Below, piece by piece: positions 7,569-15,486 of a stretch of 64,000 nucleotides of DNA (its first letter is position 1; each line of letters opens with the position of its first letter). Position numbers and translations under genes: made by a program. The stretch is taken from assembly GCA_963782345.1 (NCBI GenBank), contig CAWAJF010000014.1, positions 124,001-188,000 on the forward strand. The letters are read 5' to 3'. Under the pieces are notes generated by a model. That model had not been told where the DNA came from. It ran no database searches and saw only the letters and a program-made list of their open reading frames with translations. Source of the stretch: DASUPK01 sp963782345 (GTDB lineage Bacteria > Actinomycetota > Thermoleophilia > Solirubrobacterales > 70-9).

Positions 7569-8765
7569 ATGGCCGGCGGCGGCGTCACGCTGTTTCGCAT
7601 TCGAGGGATCAGGATCGCGGTGGACTTCTCGTGGTTCGTCGTCCTCTTCCTGATCATCTTCTGGCTGACGAGCTTCTACCGCGACGTCCTCGGCCCTGCC
7701 TCGGGAGACACCGGGCCGTATCTGCTGGCGGTCGCGAGTGCCTTGCTCTTCTTCTCCTCGATCCTGCTCCACGAGCTGGGCCATGCCTTCGTCGCCCGGC
7801 GACACGGCATCGGCGTTGCCGGGATCACCTTGTGGATGTTCGGCGGGTTCGCTCGGCTCGAGAAGGACTCGGACACGCCCGGGACCGAGTTCAAGATCGC
7901 GATCGCCGGCCCGATCGTCACCGCGGCGATCGTGGTTGCCTGCGCGGTGGCCGGGCTGGTGCTGGCCGGCAGCCACGAATTCCGTCACGCCGTGCTCACC
8001 CAGGGCAACACCCGCACCTCCGGGGTCGCCGCGCTGGTGAGCTGGCTCGGGAGCATCAACCTGCTGGTCCTGATCTTCAACCTGATCCCCGCCTTCCCGC
8101 TCGATGGCGGCCGCATCGCGCGCGCGATCGCCTGGTGGCGCACCGGCAGCCGCAACACCGGGACCCGTTTCGCCGCCACCCTCGGCGAGTGGTTCGGCCT
8201 GTTCCTGATCCTCCTCGGCCTCGGCTACTTCATGGTCTACCGGCAGGACCTACTCGGGGGTATCTGGCTTGCCTTCGTCGGCTTCATCCTCCGAGGCGCC
8301 GCCAAAGCCGCAATCGCGCAGACCAAGGTGTCCAGCCGGATCGAGGGGATCTCCGTCGCGGACGTGATGGATCGCGATCCCGTTGCGATCCCGGAGGGCG
8401 CCTCGATCGAGCAGGCGCTGGACGAGTACTTCCTGCGCTACCGCTCGCCCTGGTTCCCGGTCGTGGACACGGCGCAGCGCTTCATCGGCCTGGTGGACCG
8501 GGGCGCCGCCGACAACGTGCCCGCCGTCGAGCGGACCTCGTCAGTGGTCAGCGACGTGCTCGCGCGGGACAGCGGATCGCTGACGATCGACGAGAACGAA
8601 CCGCTCGAATCGGTCCTCGGCAACGAGTCCCTCCGCCGCCTCGGCGCCCTGATCGCGACCGACGCCGACGGCCACATCCGCGGTGTCCTGACGATCGACG
8701 CCATCGGGAAAGCACTTCGCCCAAGCGGCCACCAGGCCACTGTATCTGGGAGCGACGGGCTTTAG
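7569..8765 (+). CDS. Site-2 protease (M50) family zinc metalloprotease with CBS domains
   Basis: 398 residues. Membrane segments surround HELGH (residues 68-72), the zinc-binding M50 motif, and NLIPAFPLDGGRI, the second conserved site with the third ligand Asp. FRIRGIRIAVDFSWFVV opens the protein as in the SpoIVFB/Rip3-like subgroup. After ~260 residues of membrane domain come two CBS domains (VADVMDRDPVAIPEGASIEQAL and LESVLGNESLRRLGALIAT), which usually sense adenine nucleotides. Such enzymes cut membrane-bound anti-sigma factors or other regulators; the substrate is not evident. The start was chosen at the ATG preceded by TAACAT, because the longer frame overlaps the M28 gene. Confidence 0.92.
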   Translation: MAGGGVTLFRIRGIRIAVDFSWFVVLFLIIFWLTSFYRDVLGPASGDTGPYLLAVASALLFFSSILLHELGHAFVARRHGIGVAGITLWMFGGFARLEKDSDTPGTEFKIAIAGPIVTAAIVVACAVAGLVLAGSHEFRHAVLTQGNTRTSGVAALVSWLGSINLLVLIFNLIPAFPLDGGRIARAIAWWRTGSRNTGTRFAATLGEWFGLFLILLGLGYFMVYRQDLLGGIWLAFVGFILRGAAKAAIAQTKVSSRIEGISVADVMDRDPVAIPEGASIEQALDEYFLRYRSPWFPVVDTAQRFIGLVDRGAADNVPAVERTSSVVSDVLARDSGSLTIDENEPLESVLGNESLRRLGALIATDADGHIRGVLTIDAIGKALRPSGHQATVSGSDGL

Positions 8766-8802
8766 CCCGTCGCGACTTGTGGTGGGCGGCCGCTGTGGCC
8801 GC
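8752..8802. repeat. Paired hairpins (terminator or REP-like) after the site-2 protease gene
   Basis: GCGACGGGC (8752-8760)/GCCCGTCGC (8765-8773) forms a perfect 9-bp stem with a TTTA loop and contains the protease stop codon. A second hairpin GCGGCC (8786-8791)/GGCCGC (8797-8802) follows 12 bases later. No U-tract follows. Adjacent GC-rich palindromes of this type resemble REP/BIME units, but they could also be terminators. Confidence 0.55.
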
Positions 8803-8830
8803 GACCTGATGGCGAAGCCGTCCCTTTGAA

Positions 8831-8836
8831 TAGGAT
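8831..8836 (+). promoter_or_regulatory. -10 element TAGGAT for the sdh operon
   Basis: TAGGAT ends 8 bases before the sdhA ATG at 8845, with no Shine-Dalgarno between them. This is consistent with a leaderless or near-leaderless operon mRNA. Confidence 0.5.
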
Positions 8837-8844
8837 CGGTTTGT

Positions 8845-10533
8845 ATGCCGGACCACGACGTACTGGTGATCGGAGCGGGCCTTGCGGGACAGCGGGCCGC
8901 GCTTGCCGCTGCCGAGGCGGGCGTCTCGGTGGGGATCATCAGCAAGGTCCACCCCGTCCGCTCGCACTCGAACGCCGCTCAAGGCGGGATCAACGCCGCG
9001 CTGCAGGAGGACGACAGCTGGGAGTCGCACGCCTTCGACACGATCAAGGGCGCCGACTACCTCGCCGACCAGGACGCCGTCGAGATCATGTGCAGGGCGG
9101 CGCCGGACGAGCTCCTGCACCTCGAGCACCTCGGCGTCACCTTCCACCGCAACGAGGAGGGGAAGCTCGGCACCCGCGCCTTCGGCGGCGCCTCCGCCGC
9201 CCGGACCTACTACGTCGCAGACATCACCGGCCAGGCGATCATGCACGTCCTCTACGAGCAGCTCATGAAGTTCTCGGACGCGGTCGCCCGCTACGAGGAG
9301 TACTTCACGACATCGTTGGCGATGGATGAGGCCGGCAACTGCGTCGGGGCGGTCTGCCGCAACGTCAAGGACGGCTCGATGGAGCACTTCGGCGCCAAGT
9401 CCGTGATCCTCGCGACCGGAGGGAACGGCCAGGTCTGGCACCCGACCACCAATGCGCTGATCTGCACCGGCGACGGCATCGCCCAGGCGTACCGAGTCGG
9501 GGCGAAGGTGATGGACATGGAGATGGTGCAGTACCACCCGACGACCCTGGCCGGCAAGGGCTTCCTGATCACGGAGGGCGCGCGCGGCGAGGGCGCCCAT
9601 CTGCTCAATGCCAACGGCGAGCGCTTCATGGAGAAATACGCGCCGAACAAGATGGAGCTCGCCTCCCGCGACGTGGTCTCCCGGGCCGAGCAGACGGAGA
9701 TCCAGGAGGGCCGCGGCTTCCCCGACGGGACCGTCGCACTCGACATCACGGTGGTGCCGCGCAAGCGCATCCACGAGGCGCTGCGCGAGATCGTCCTGGT
9801 GGGCCGCGACTTCGCCGGGGTGGACATCACCAAGGAGCCGATCCACATCAAGCCCGGCAACCACTACACGATGGGCGGCATCAAGACGGACACGGACGGG
9901 CGCACGAACGTCCCCGGCCTCTACGCCGCCGGAGAGGCCGCCTGCGTATCGGTCCACGGCGGGAACCGCCTCGGTGCCAACTCGCTGCTCGACACGCTGA
10001 TCTTCGGCCGCCGCTCCGGCGTGGACGCCGCCGAGCGCGCCAAGGGGCGCGAGCAGGTGCACCCCCCGCACGCCGCGCAGGATGCCGACGAGGCGCGCAT
10101 TGCAGAGATCCTCGGACGCGAGAAGGGCTCGGGCCGCCGCGTCTCCGAGATCCGCAAGGAGATGGGCGAGACGATGGACCGCTACGTCGCCGTCTTCCGC
10201 GACGCCGAGGGGCTCAACACGGCCCTGGAGACGATCCGCCGCCTCAAGGAGGAGGCGAAGAGCTGCTACGTCGACGACAAGGGGACGGTCTTCAACCAGG
10301 ACGTGCTCGCGGCGATCGAGCTCGAGTACATGCTCGACTGCGCCGAGTGCACCTGCGTGGCGGCGATCCACCGCACCGAGAGCCGCGGCGCGCAGTTCCG
10401 AACCGACTTCCCGGACCGAAACGACGACGAGTGGCTGAAGCACATCGACCTGAGCCGCGGCGACGACGGCCCGGAGGTCAGCTACTCCGAGGTCACGATC
10501 ACCCAGTGGGAGCCGCAGGAGCGAACCTACTGA
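8845..10533 (+). CDS. sdhA: Succinate dehydrogenase/fumarate reductase flavoprotein subunit
   Basis: 562 residues. The FAD-binding N-terminus is VLVIGAGLAGQRAALAAAEAG, followed by HPVRSHSNAAQGGINAAL with the His that binds FAD covalently in this family. Catalytic-region landmarks are MEMVQYHPTTLAGKGFLITEGARGEGAHLLN and HYTMGGIKTDTDGRTNVPGLYAAGEAA, then SVHGGNRLGANSLLDTLIFGR. It oxidises succinate to fumarate (or the reverse) in the cytosolic head of complex II. It heads the sdhA-sdhB-HdrB-like operon. The gap to sdhB is 87 bases and holds a striking 17-bp inverted repeat. Confidence 0.95.
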   Translation: MPDHDVLVIGAGLAGQRAALAAAEAGVSVGIISKVHPVRSHSNAAQGGINAALQEDDSWESHAFDTIKGADYLADQDAVEIMCRAAPDELLHLEHLGVTFHRNEEGKLGTRAFGGASAARTYYVADITGQAIMHVLYEQLMKFSDAVARYEEYFTTSLAMDEAGNCVGAVCRNVKDGSMEHFGAKSVILATGGNGQVWHPTTNALICTGDGIAQAYRVGAKVMDMEMVQYHPTTLAGKGFLITEGARGEGAHLLNANGERFMEKYAPNKMELASRDVVSRAEQTEIQEGRGFPDGTVALDITVVPRKRIHEALREIVLVGRDFAGVDITKEPIHIKPGNHYTMGGIKTDTDGRTNVPGLYAAGEAACVSVHGGNRLGANSLLDTLIFGRRSGVDAAERAKGREQVHPPHAAQDADEARIAEILGREKGSGRRVSEIRKEMGETMDRYVAVFRDAEGLNTALETIRRLKEEAKSCYVDDKGTVFNQDVLAAIELEYMLDCAECTCVAAIHRTESRGAQFRTDFPDRNDDEWLKHIDLSRGDDGPEVSYSEVTITQWEPQERTY

Positions 10534-10543
10534 TGAAAACTCC

Positions 10544-10603
10544 GGGGTCAGGTCTTGCATGCCACATTGGGCATCACAGTTGTCGTATGCAAGACCTGAC
10601 CCC
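10544..10603. repeat. REP-like element: 17-bp perfect inverted repeat between sdhA and sdhB
   Basis: GGGGTCAGGTCTTGCAT (10544-10560) is the exact reverse complement of ATGCAAGACCTGACCCC (10587-10603), with a 26-nt spacer. It sits 10 bases after the sdhA stop and 17 bases before the sdhB start. From general knowledge, the GGTCAGGTCTTGCA core resembles extragenic palindromes seen in many bacteria and associated with REP-associated tyrosine transposases. In the operon mRNA it would form a very stable hairpin. Confidence 0.8.
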
Positions 10604-10620
10604 AGGTAGGGTGGATGGAG

Positions 10621-11841
10621 ATGGCTGAGTTCACGCTCAAGGTGAGGCGCTTCCAGCCCGAGGAGGCCGAGGGCCCCTACTGGGAGACCTTCGACGTCGA
10701 TCTCGAACCGACCCTCTCCGTCCTCGACGGTCTCCTTCAGGCGAAGGACCGCGACGACGGCTCGCTCGCCGTCCGCTGCTCCTGCCGTGCCGCGATCTGC
10801 GGCTCGTGCGGGATGAAGATCAACGGCCAGTCCACGCTCGCCTGCAAGACGATGCTCGAGGAGGCCCAGTCCTACGCCGAGAGCCACGCCGTGGCGGCAC
10901 AGGTCGGCGGCGACAAGACGGAGAGCTCCTCGAACGGGGGCAAGCCGGAGATCGTGGTCGAGCCGATGGGCAACATGCCGGTGATCAAGGACCTCGTCAC
11001 CGACATGGAGTCGACCCATTGGAAGAAGATCCGCCGCGTCACCCCGTGGCTCCTGCCCGAGGGCGACCCGCCCGAGCGGGAGTACGTCGTCCCGCCGGAG
11101 TCGATGATCGACATCACCCAATCGATGGCGTGCATCCAGTGCGGCGCCTGCGTCTCCTCCTGCCTCTCGATGGAGGCCGACCCGGACTTCATCGGTCCCG
11201 CCGCGCTCGCCAAGGCTTATCGCTTCGTCGGCGACCCGCGCGACGCGGAGACGAAGGAGCGGCTCCACGACCTCTCCCAGGACCCGCACGGGATCTACGA
11301 CTGCACCCACTGCTTCTCGTGCATCGACGCCTGCCCGAAGGGCGTCGCGCCGATGGACCAGATCATGCGGCTGCGCCGAGCGGCGGATCACGAGGACATC
11401 CAGGACCAGAACCACGGCTACAACCACGTGACCTCCTTCACCAAGATCATCGAGAAGAAGGGGACCCTCGACGAGGCCCTGCTGATGCAGGAGTCACTGG
11501 CACCGGGCATCAAGGGCAAGCTGATGCCGAAGCACGGCGCGGTCAAGGGTCTGCTCGAGTCGATCCCCACGGCAATTCGGGGAATCCGCACCGGCAAGAT
11601 GCGCTCGCTGCCTAAGCTGATTCCAGGGGTCCATCACAAGCTGCCGGGTGACGCCCAGGACCACGTCAAGCGGATCTACGCACACACCGAGGATCACGAG
11701 GTGGAGCTCAACCTCTACATCCGCGGCGAGGAGGCCGACCAGGAGGCTCCGGAGTCAGAGATCGAACCCGAGCCCGACGTCGAGGAGGCCGCCGCCCGGC
11801 CGGGCACCGACACCGGCCTTGCACCCGGAGGAGGATCGTGA
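10621..11841 (+). CDS. sdhB: Succinate dehydrogenase/fumarate reductase iron-sulfur subunit with C-terminal extension
   Basis: 406 residues from the ATG at 10621 (another in-frame ATG lies at 10615). Cluster ligands are C55-x4-C60-x2-C63-x11-C75 for [2Fe-2S], C172-x2-C175-x2-C178-x3-C182 for [4Fe-4S], and C229-x2-C232-x2-C235-x3-C239-P. Classical SdhB lacks the second Cys of the last motif and holds [3Fe-4S] there; this one has four, so a second [4Fe-4S] is expected. That is typical of enzymes with an HdrB-like partner (Acidianus type). The ~160 residues after the clusters, ending in an acidic tail, are longer than in classical SdhB. The end overlaps the next gene by 4 bases. Confidence 0.93.
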   Translation: MAEFTLKVRRFQPEEAEGPYWETFDVDLEPTLSVLDGLLQAKDRDDGSLAVRCSCRAAICGSCGMKINGQSTLACKTMLEEAQSYAESHAVAAQVGGDKTESSSNGGKPEIVVEPMGNMPVIKDLVTDMESTHWKKIRRVTPWLLPEGDPPEREYVVPPESMIDITQSMACIQCGACVSSCLSMEADPDFIGPAALAKAYRFVGDPRDAETKERLHDLSQDPHGIYDCTHCFSCIDACPKGVAPMDQIMRLRRAADHEDIQDQNHGYNHVTSFTKIIEKKGTLDEALLMQESLAPGIKGKLMPKHGAVKGLLESIPTAIRGIRTGKMRSLPKLIPGVHHKLPGDAQDHVKRIYAHTEDHEVELNLYIRGEEADQEAPESEIEPEPDVEEAAARPGTDTGLAPGGGS

Positions 11842-12734
11842 CCGATCTGAAGATGGCTTACTGGCCGGGCTGCGTCAGCCGCGGCTTCACGCCCGAGCTG
11901 CACGGCTCGATGGCTTTGGTTGCCGAGCGTCTCGGGATCCACCTGGTCGAGCTCGACCGCGCCAACTGCTGCGGCGCCGGCGTGATCGCCGAGCACAACC
12001 AGGAGCTCGCGGACACGCTCAACGCGCGCACGTTCGCCCTGGCGCAGCAGACCGGGCTGCCGATGATGAACATCTGCTCGACCTGTCAGGGCGCCCAGTC
12101 GGAGTGCCAGCAGCGCCTGCGCGATTCCGAGTACCGCTCCCACATCAACGAGACGCTCGCCGAGGAGGGGCTCTCCTACGACCCCGAGGGCTTCACGAAC
12201 AAGAACTTCCTCTGGATGCTGGTCGAGGACTACGGGCTGGATCGCCTCTCCGAGCAGGTGCAGCGGCCGCTCGGCGGGTTGAAGGTCGGCCCGTTCTACG
12301 GCTGCTACATCCTGCGGCCGAAGCACCGGCTGGGCTACGAGGAGCATCCCGAGCGCGACCTCTACATGGACCGGCTGATCGAGGCGCTCGGCGGCGAGGT
12401 CGTCCAGTACGACGGCGCCCGGAAGTGCTGCGGCTTCCCGATCATCACGATGGCCCGTGAGGTCTCCCTGCGCCAGGCCGGCACCCACATCGGCGACGCG
12501 CTCGACGCCGGCGCCGACTGCCTGGTCACGCCGTGCCCCCTCTGCCACCTCAACCTCGACATGCAGCAGCCCGAGGCGGCCAAGGTGGTCAACCGGGACC
12601 TCGGCCTGGCCGTCCTGCATCTCCCCCAGCTCGTCGGGCTCGCGCTCGGCTTCGAGCCCAAGCAGCTCGGCATGAGCAAGCACATCGCCTCGACCAAGTG
12701 GGTCGAGGAGCGGCTCGAACCCGTAGCTGCCTAG
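11838..12734 (+). CDS. HdrB-like (CCG-domain) succinate dehydrogenase/fumarate reductase subunit
   Basis: 298 residues, GTG start overlapping sdhB (GTGA). It has two cysteine-rich CCG domains: the first with WPGC, NCCGAG and CSTCQGAQSEC, the second with GPFYGCY, RKCCGFP and CPLCH. This is the architecture of heterodisulfide reductase subunit B and of the SdhE/SdhC-like subunit of class E succinate dehydrogenases, where it replaces the heme-containing membrane anchors and passes electrons to quinone at the membrane surface. No separate hydrophobic anchor gene follows, so this subunit is the likely membrane/quinone module. A hairpin terminator follows. Confidence 0.9.
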   Translation: MTDLKMAYWPGCVSRGFTPELHGSMALVAERLGIHLVELDRANCCGAGVIAEHNQELADTLNARTFALAQQTGLPMMNICSTCQGAQSECQQRLRDSEYRSHINETLAEEGLSYDPEGFTNKNFLWMLVEDYGLDRLSEQVQRPLGGLKVGPFYGCYILRPKHRLGYEEHPERDLYMDRLIEALGGEVVQYDGARKCCGFPIITMAREVSLRQAGTHIGDALDAGADCLVTPCPLCHLNLDMQQPEAAKVVNRDLGLAVLHLPQLVGLALGFEPKQLGMSKHIASTKWVEERLEPVAA

Positions 12735-12753
12735 CAGTCCGGCCCGCCATCAA

Positions 12754-12777
12754 CGGCCGCCACAGGAATCGCGGCCG
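12754..12777 (+). terminator. Candidate terminator of the sdh operon
   Basis: CGGCCGC (12754-12760) and GCGGCCG (12771-12777) form a 7-bp stem with a 10-nt loop, 20 bases after the operon's last stop. There is no U-tract, as is common in high-GC genomes. Confidence 0.4.
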
Positions 12778-12793
12778 AATGGATGTGCACAGG

Positions 12794-12799
12794 TACGCT
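12794..12799 (+). promoter_or_regulatory. -10 element TACGCT, leaderless-type spacing
   Basis: TACGCT ends 8 bases before the ATG at 12808. No Shine-Dalgarno is visible. Confidence 0.45.
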
Positions 12800-12807
12800 G
12801 CGCACGC

Positions 12808-14181
12808 ATGGCGTCGACTGAACCGCCCGAGATGCGACACCGGGTGAAGGTGCGAATCCTCCTCATCCTCGCCTCCTTCCTCGCGTTCCTCGCGATCTTC
12901 ACCGGCTGGATCGATCGCCAGGCGCTGAACACCGACCAGTGGGTCAACACCAGCGGCAAGATGCTCGAGGACAAGGAGATCTCGGACGCACTTGCGACCT
13001 ACGCCGTCGATCAGCTCTATGCCAACGTCGACGTCGCCGCCAATCTGAAGAAGCGGCTGCCCTCCGACCTTCAGCCGGTCGCATCTCCAGCGGCGGCGGG
13101 GGTCCGCGAGTTCGCGACCACGGCGGCGAAGCAGGCCTTCCAGTCCCCACGGGTCCAGGGGCTCTGGCAGGACGCCAACCGCGTCGCGCACACCCAGCTG
13201 GTCTCGATCCTGGAGGGGAACAACGACGTCGTCTCCAGCCAGAACGGCAAGGTCGTGCTCGACCTCCGCCCGATCGTCTTCCAGCTCGCGGATCGGATCG
13301 GCCTGAAGAAGCAGGCGAAGCAGGCCATCCAGAAGGGCGAGGAGACCGGGCACCTCAAGGCGAACTTCGGTCAGCTGGAGATCGCCGACTCCCAGCAGCT
13401 CGACAGCGCGCGGACCGTCACCAAGATCCTCCGGGGCCTCGCGTGGCTCTTCTCGATCGGGACCCTTGCTCTGTTCGCAATCGCTGTTTGGCTCGCCAGG
13501 GGCCGGCGATGGATCGTCGTGCTCGGGTACGGGCTGGGCCTGGTCGCCTCCGGGCTGGTGGCGATCGCGCTCCGCAGCGCCGCCAAGGGCCTGGTGGTCG
13601 ACAGCCTCGCCAAGACCGAGGCGGCGAAGGTGCCGGCCGAGCACGCCTGGGACATCGGCACCTCGCTCCTGCACAGCATCTCGAGCAGCGTGATCATCTT
13701 CGGGCTCCTCTTCGTGGTCGCCTCGTTCCTCGCCTCTCCGGCAAATCCCGCCGTGAGCATCCGCCAGGCGCTCGCCCCCAGTCTGCGCGAGCGCCCGGGC
13801 ATCGTCTGGTCTCTCTTTGCGGCCGTGGCGCTGCTCGCGCTGATCGTCTGGCCTCCGGACGGCACGCGCCAGGCGGTGCTCACCCTGCTGCTGATCGCAT
13901 TCGCGGGAGCCGGCCTCGAGGCGCTGAAGCGAAAGACGGCGCACGAGTTTCCCGGCGCCAAGCGAGGCGACTGGATCCTGGCGATGCGCCAGCGGGCCCG
14001 TAGAACCGGCTCCGAGGCGGGCCGCCGGATCGGCGCCGCAATCAGAGAGCTCGGCGACGACGACAGGCATCCAGATGACGCGATGCTCGACCGCCTGGAG
14101 CGCCTCGGCGAGCTCAAGGAGCAGGGCGTGCTGAACGCGACGGAGTTCCGCGAGGAGAAGAAGAGGATCCTGAGCGGCTGA
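12808..14181 (+). CDS. Multi-pass membrane protein with C-terminal SHOCT domain
   Basis: 457 residues. A first membrane helix (ILLILASFLAFLAIFTGWID, about residues 15-34) is followed by a ~190-residue extracytoplasmic segment, then four or five more helices between about residues 205 and 370. The end (DDAMLDRLERLGELKEQGVLNATEFREEKKRILSG) is a SHOCT domain, a short C-terminal module thought to mediate oligomerisation. No enzyme motif is visible. Similar proteins are common and uncharacterised in Actinobacteria. The gene is monocistronic and converges closely on the antiporter gene. Confidence 0.8.
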   Translation: MASTEPPEMRHRVKVRILLILASFLAFLAIFTGWIDRQALNTDQWVNTSGKMLEDKEISDALATYAVDQLYANVDVAANLKKRLPSDLQPVASPAAAGVREFATTAAKQAFQSPRVQGLWQDANRVAHTQLVSILEGNNDVVSSQNGKVVLDLRPIVFQLADRIGLKKQAKQAIQKGEETGHLKANFGQLEIADSQQLDSARTVTKILRGLAWLFSIGTLALFAIAVWLARGRRWIVVLGYGLGLVASGLVAIALRSAAKGLVVDSLAKTEAAKVPAEHAWDIGTSLLHSISSSVIIFGLLFVVASFLASPANPAVSIRQALAPSLRERPGIVWSLFAAVALLALIVWPPDGTRQAVLTLLLIAFAGAGLEALKRKTAHEFPGAKRGDWILAMRQRARRTGSEAGRRIGAAIRELGDDDRHPDDAMLDRLERLGELKEQGVLNATEFREEKKRILSG

Positions 14182-14187
14182 AGCGCC

Positions 14188-15435
14188 CTAGGGCATGGCG
14201 CCGGAGCCCGCCGCGAGCCCCGGGTCGGCTTCCTCGGCGAGCCGGTCCGAGGCCTGGATCCGGCGCTGGATCCACTTGGTGCCGAGGGTGTCCGTGGCGC
14301 CGTGGATCAGGATCGACGCCAGGATCACGAATGCCGCGGTCTCGAAGATCGCGTTCCCCGCCTCCACCTTCGAGTTGAGGACGAGGACGGCGAAGAGCAT
14401 GCCCGCCACCCCCTTCGGCCCAAACCAGGCGATGAACGCGCGGTGAGGCTGCGGCATGTCGACGCGCAGAAACGAGAGGAAGATCGCGACGGGGCGGGCA
14501 ACCAGGAGGGTGAAGGCGATGAACGCGATCAGCAGGGCGATGTTGCTGTGGTACCCGGTCGTCACGATCAGCGCGCCGAAGGCGAAGAAGGTGAGGACCT
14601 GGAGGATCGAGCCGACGTTCTCGCTGAAGACGCCGTAATCGTCGGCGATCGCCCGGTCGGCGACACCGAGGGAGATGCCGCAGACGAAGGCCGCAATCAG
14701 CCCGTTGCCGAAGGTGACGTCCGCGATCCCATAGGCGAGCAGCCCGACCCCGAGCGCGTAGATCCCCTCATAGCGGCGAACGATCCCACCGCCCGGCACG
14801 TGATGGGTGAGGCGACCCGCGCCCTGCCCGAGGACGACGCCGATCAGCGCTCCGAACGCCGCTTCGCCGGCGAGCTTCGCCGCCTCGGGACCGGCATTGC
14901 CGCCCGCAGAGGCGAGGATGATGAAGAAGAGAACGAAGGGCAGGGCCAGCCCGTCGTTCAGCCCGGATTCGAGATTGAGGGCATGCCGGACCAAAGCCGG
15001 CACTCGCTGCGAGGTGACGACCGATGAGGTGACGACGGGGTCGGTGGCGGCAAGGACCGAGCCCAGCAGGAAAGCCTCCGGCCAGGAGAGTGACGAGAAG
15101 AGCAGCTTCGCCGCCAGCGCCAGCAGAACGAGAGTGAGTGGCATTGCGATCACGAGCGCCCGCGCGACCGGCCCCCAATGGATGATGAGCAGCTCGCGAT
15201 CCACGAAGAGCCCATCGGAGAGCAGCGTCACTATCAAGGCCAGCTCGAAGAGATGGATCACGGCTTTGTCGCCGGCGTAGACGTGAATGGCGTCGACCTC
15301 CGCCAGCACCAGCCCGGCCGCGACCGAGAGCACCGCGATCGAGAGGACCGTGCCTCGCATCAGCCCCGACAGCAGCGCGGCGGCAGCAAGCAGGCCCCCC
15401 GCGAAGAGCAGCGCCGTTCCGAAGCCCACGTCCAT
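14188..15435 (-). CDS. Cation:proton antiporter, CPA1/NhaP type
   Basis: 415 residues with about 12 hydrophobic segments. Family landmarks are LSVAAGLVLAEVDA, ELALIVTLLSDGL, LLGSVLAATDPVVTSSVV (the TDP signature near the ion site), ALNLESGLNDGLALPFVLFF (ESGLNDG) and FIAWFGPKGVAGMLFAVLVL. It exchanges Na+ or K+ for H+ across the cytoplasmic membrane. The C-terminal tail is short, with no regulatory domain. The start ATG is preceded at 7 bases by TATAAG. Confidence 0.93.
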   Translation of the reverse strand: MDVGFGTALLFAGGLLAAAALLSGLMRGTVLSIAVLSVAAGLVLAEVDAIHVYAGDKAVIHLFELALIVTLLSDGLFVDRELLIIHWGPVARALVIAMPLTLVLLALAAKLLFSSLSWPEAFLLGSVLAATDPVVTSSVVTSQRVPALVRHALNLESGLNDGLALPFVLFFIILASAGGNAGPEAAKLAGEAAFGALIGVVLGQGAGRLTHHVPGGGIVRRYEGIYALGVGLLAYGIADVTFGNGLIAAFVCGISLGVADRAIADDYGVFSENVGSILQVLTFFAFGALIVTTGYHSNIALLIAFIAFTLLVARPVAIFLSFLRVDMPQPHRAFIAWFGPKGVAGMLFAVLVLNSKVEAGNAIFETAAFVILASILIHGATDTLGTKWIQRRIQASDRLAEEADPGLAAGSGAMP

Positions 15436-15442
15436 AGAGGGG

Positions 15443-15448
15443 CTTATA
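15443..15448 (-). promoter_or_regulatory. -10 element TATAAG of the antiporter gene
   Basis: Read on the minus strand, TATAAG ends 7 bases before the ATG at 15435. This is leaderless-type spacing with no Shine-Dalgarno. Confidence 0.5.
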
Positions 15449-15486
15449 TCGGGTCGGGGTCGCCTCTCCCCCCCGCCGGCTGCGGG

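Noticed and set aside
8548..11427. Very long open frame (about 959 codons) on the minus strand opposite the sdh genes
   Set aside because: It is the antisense shadow of strongly conserved sdhA/sdhB in high-GC codon usage; its translation is low-complexity and matches no family.
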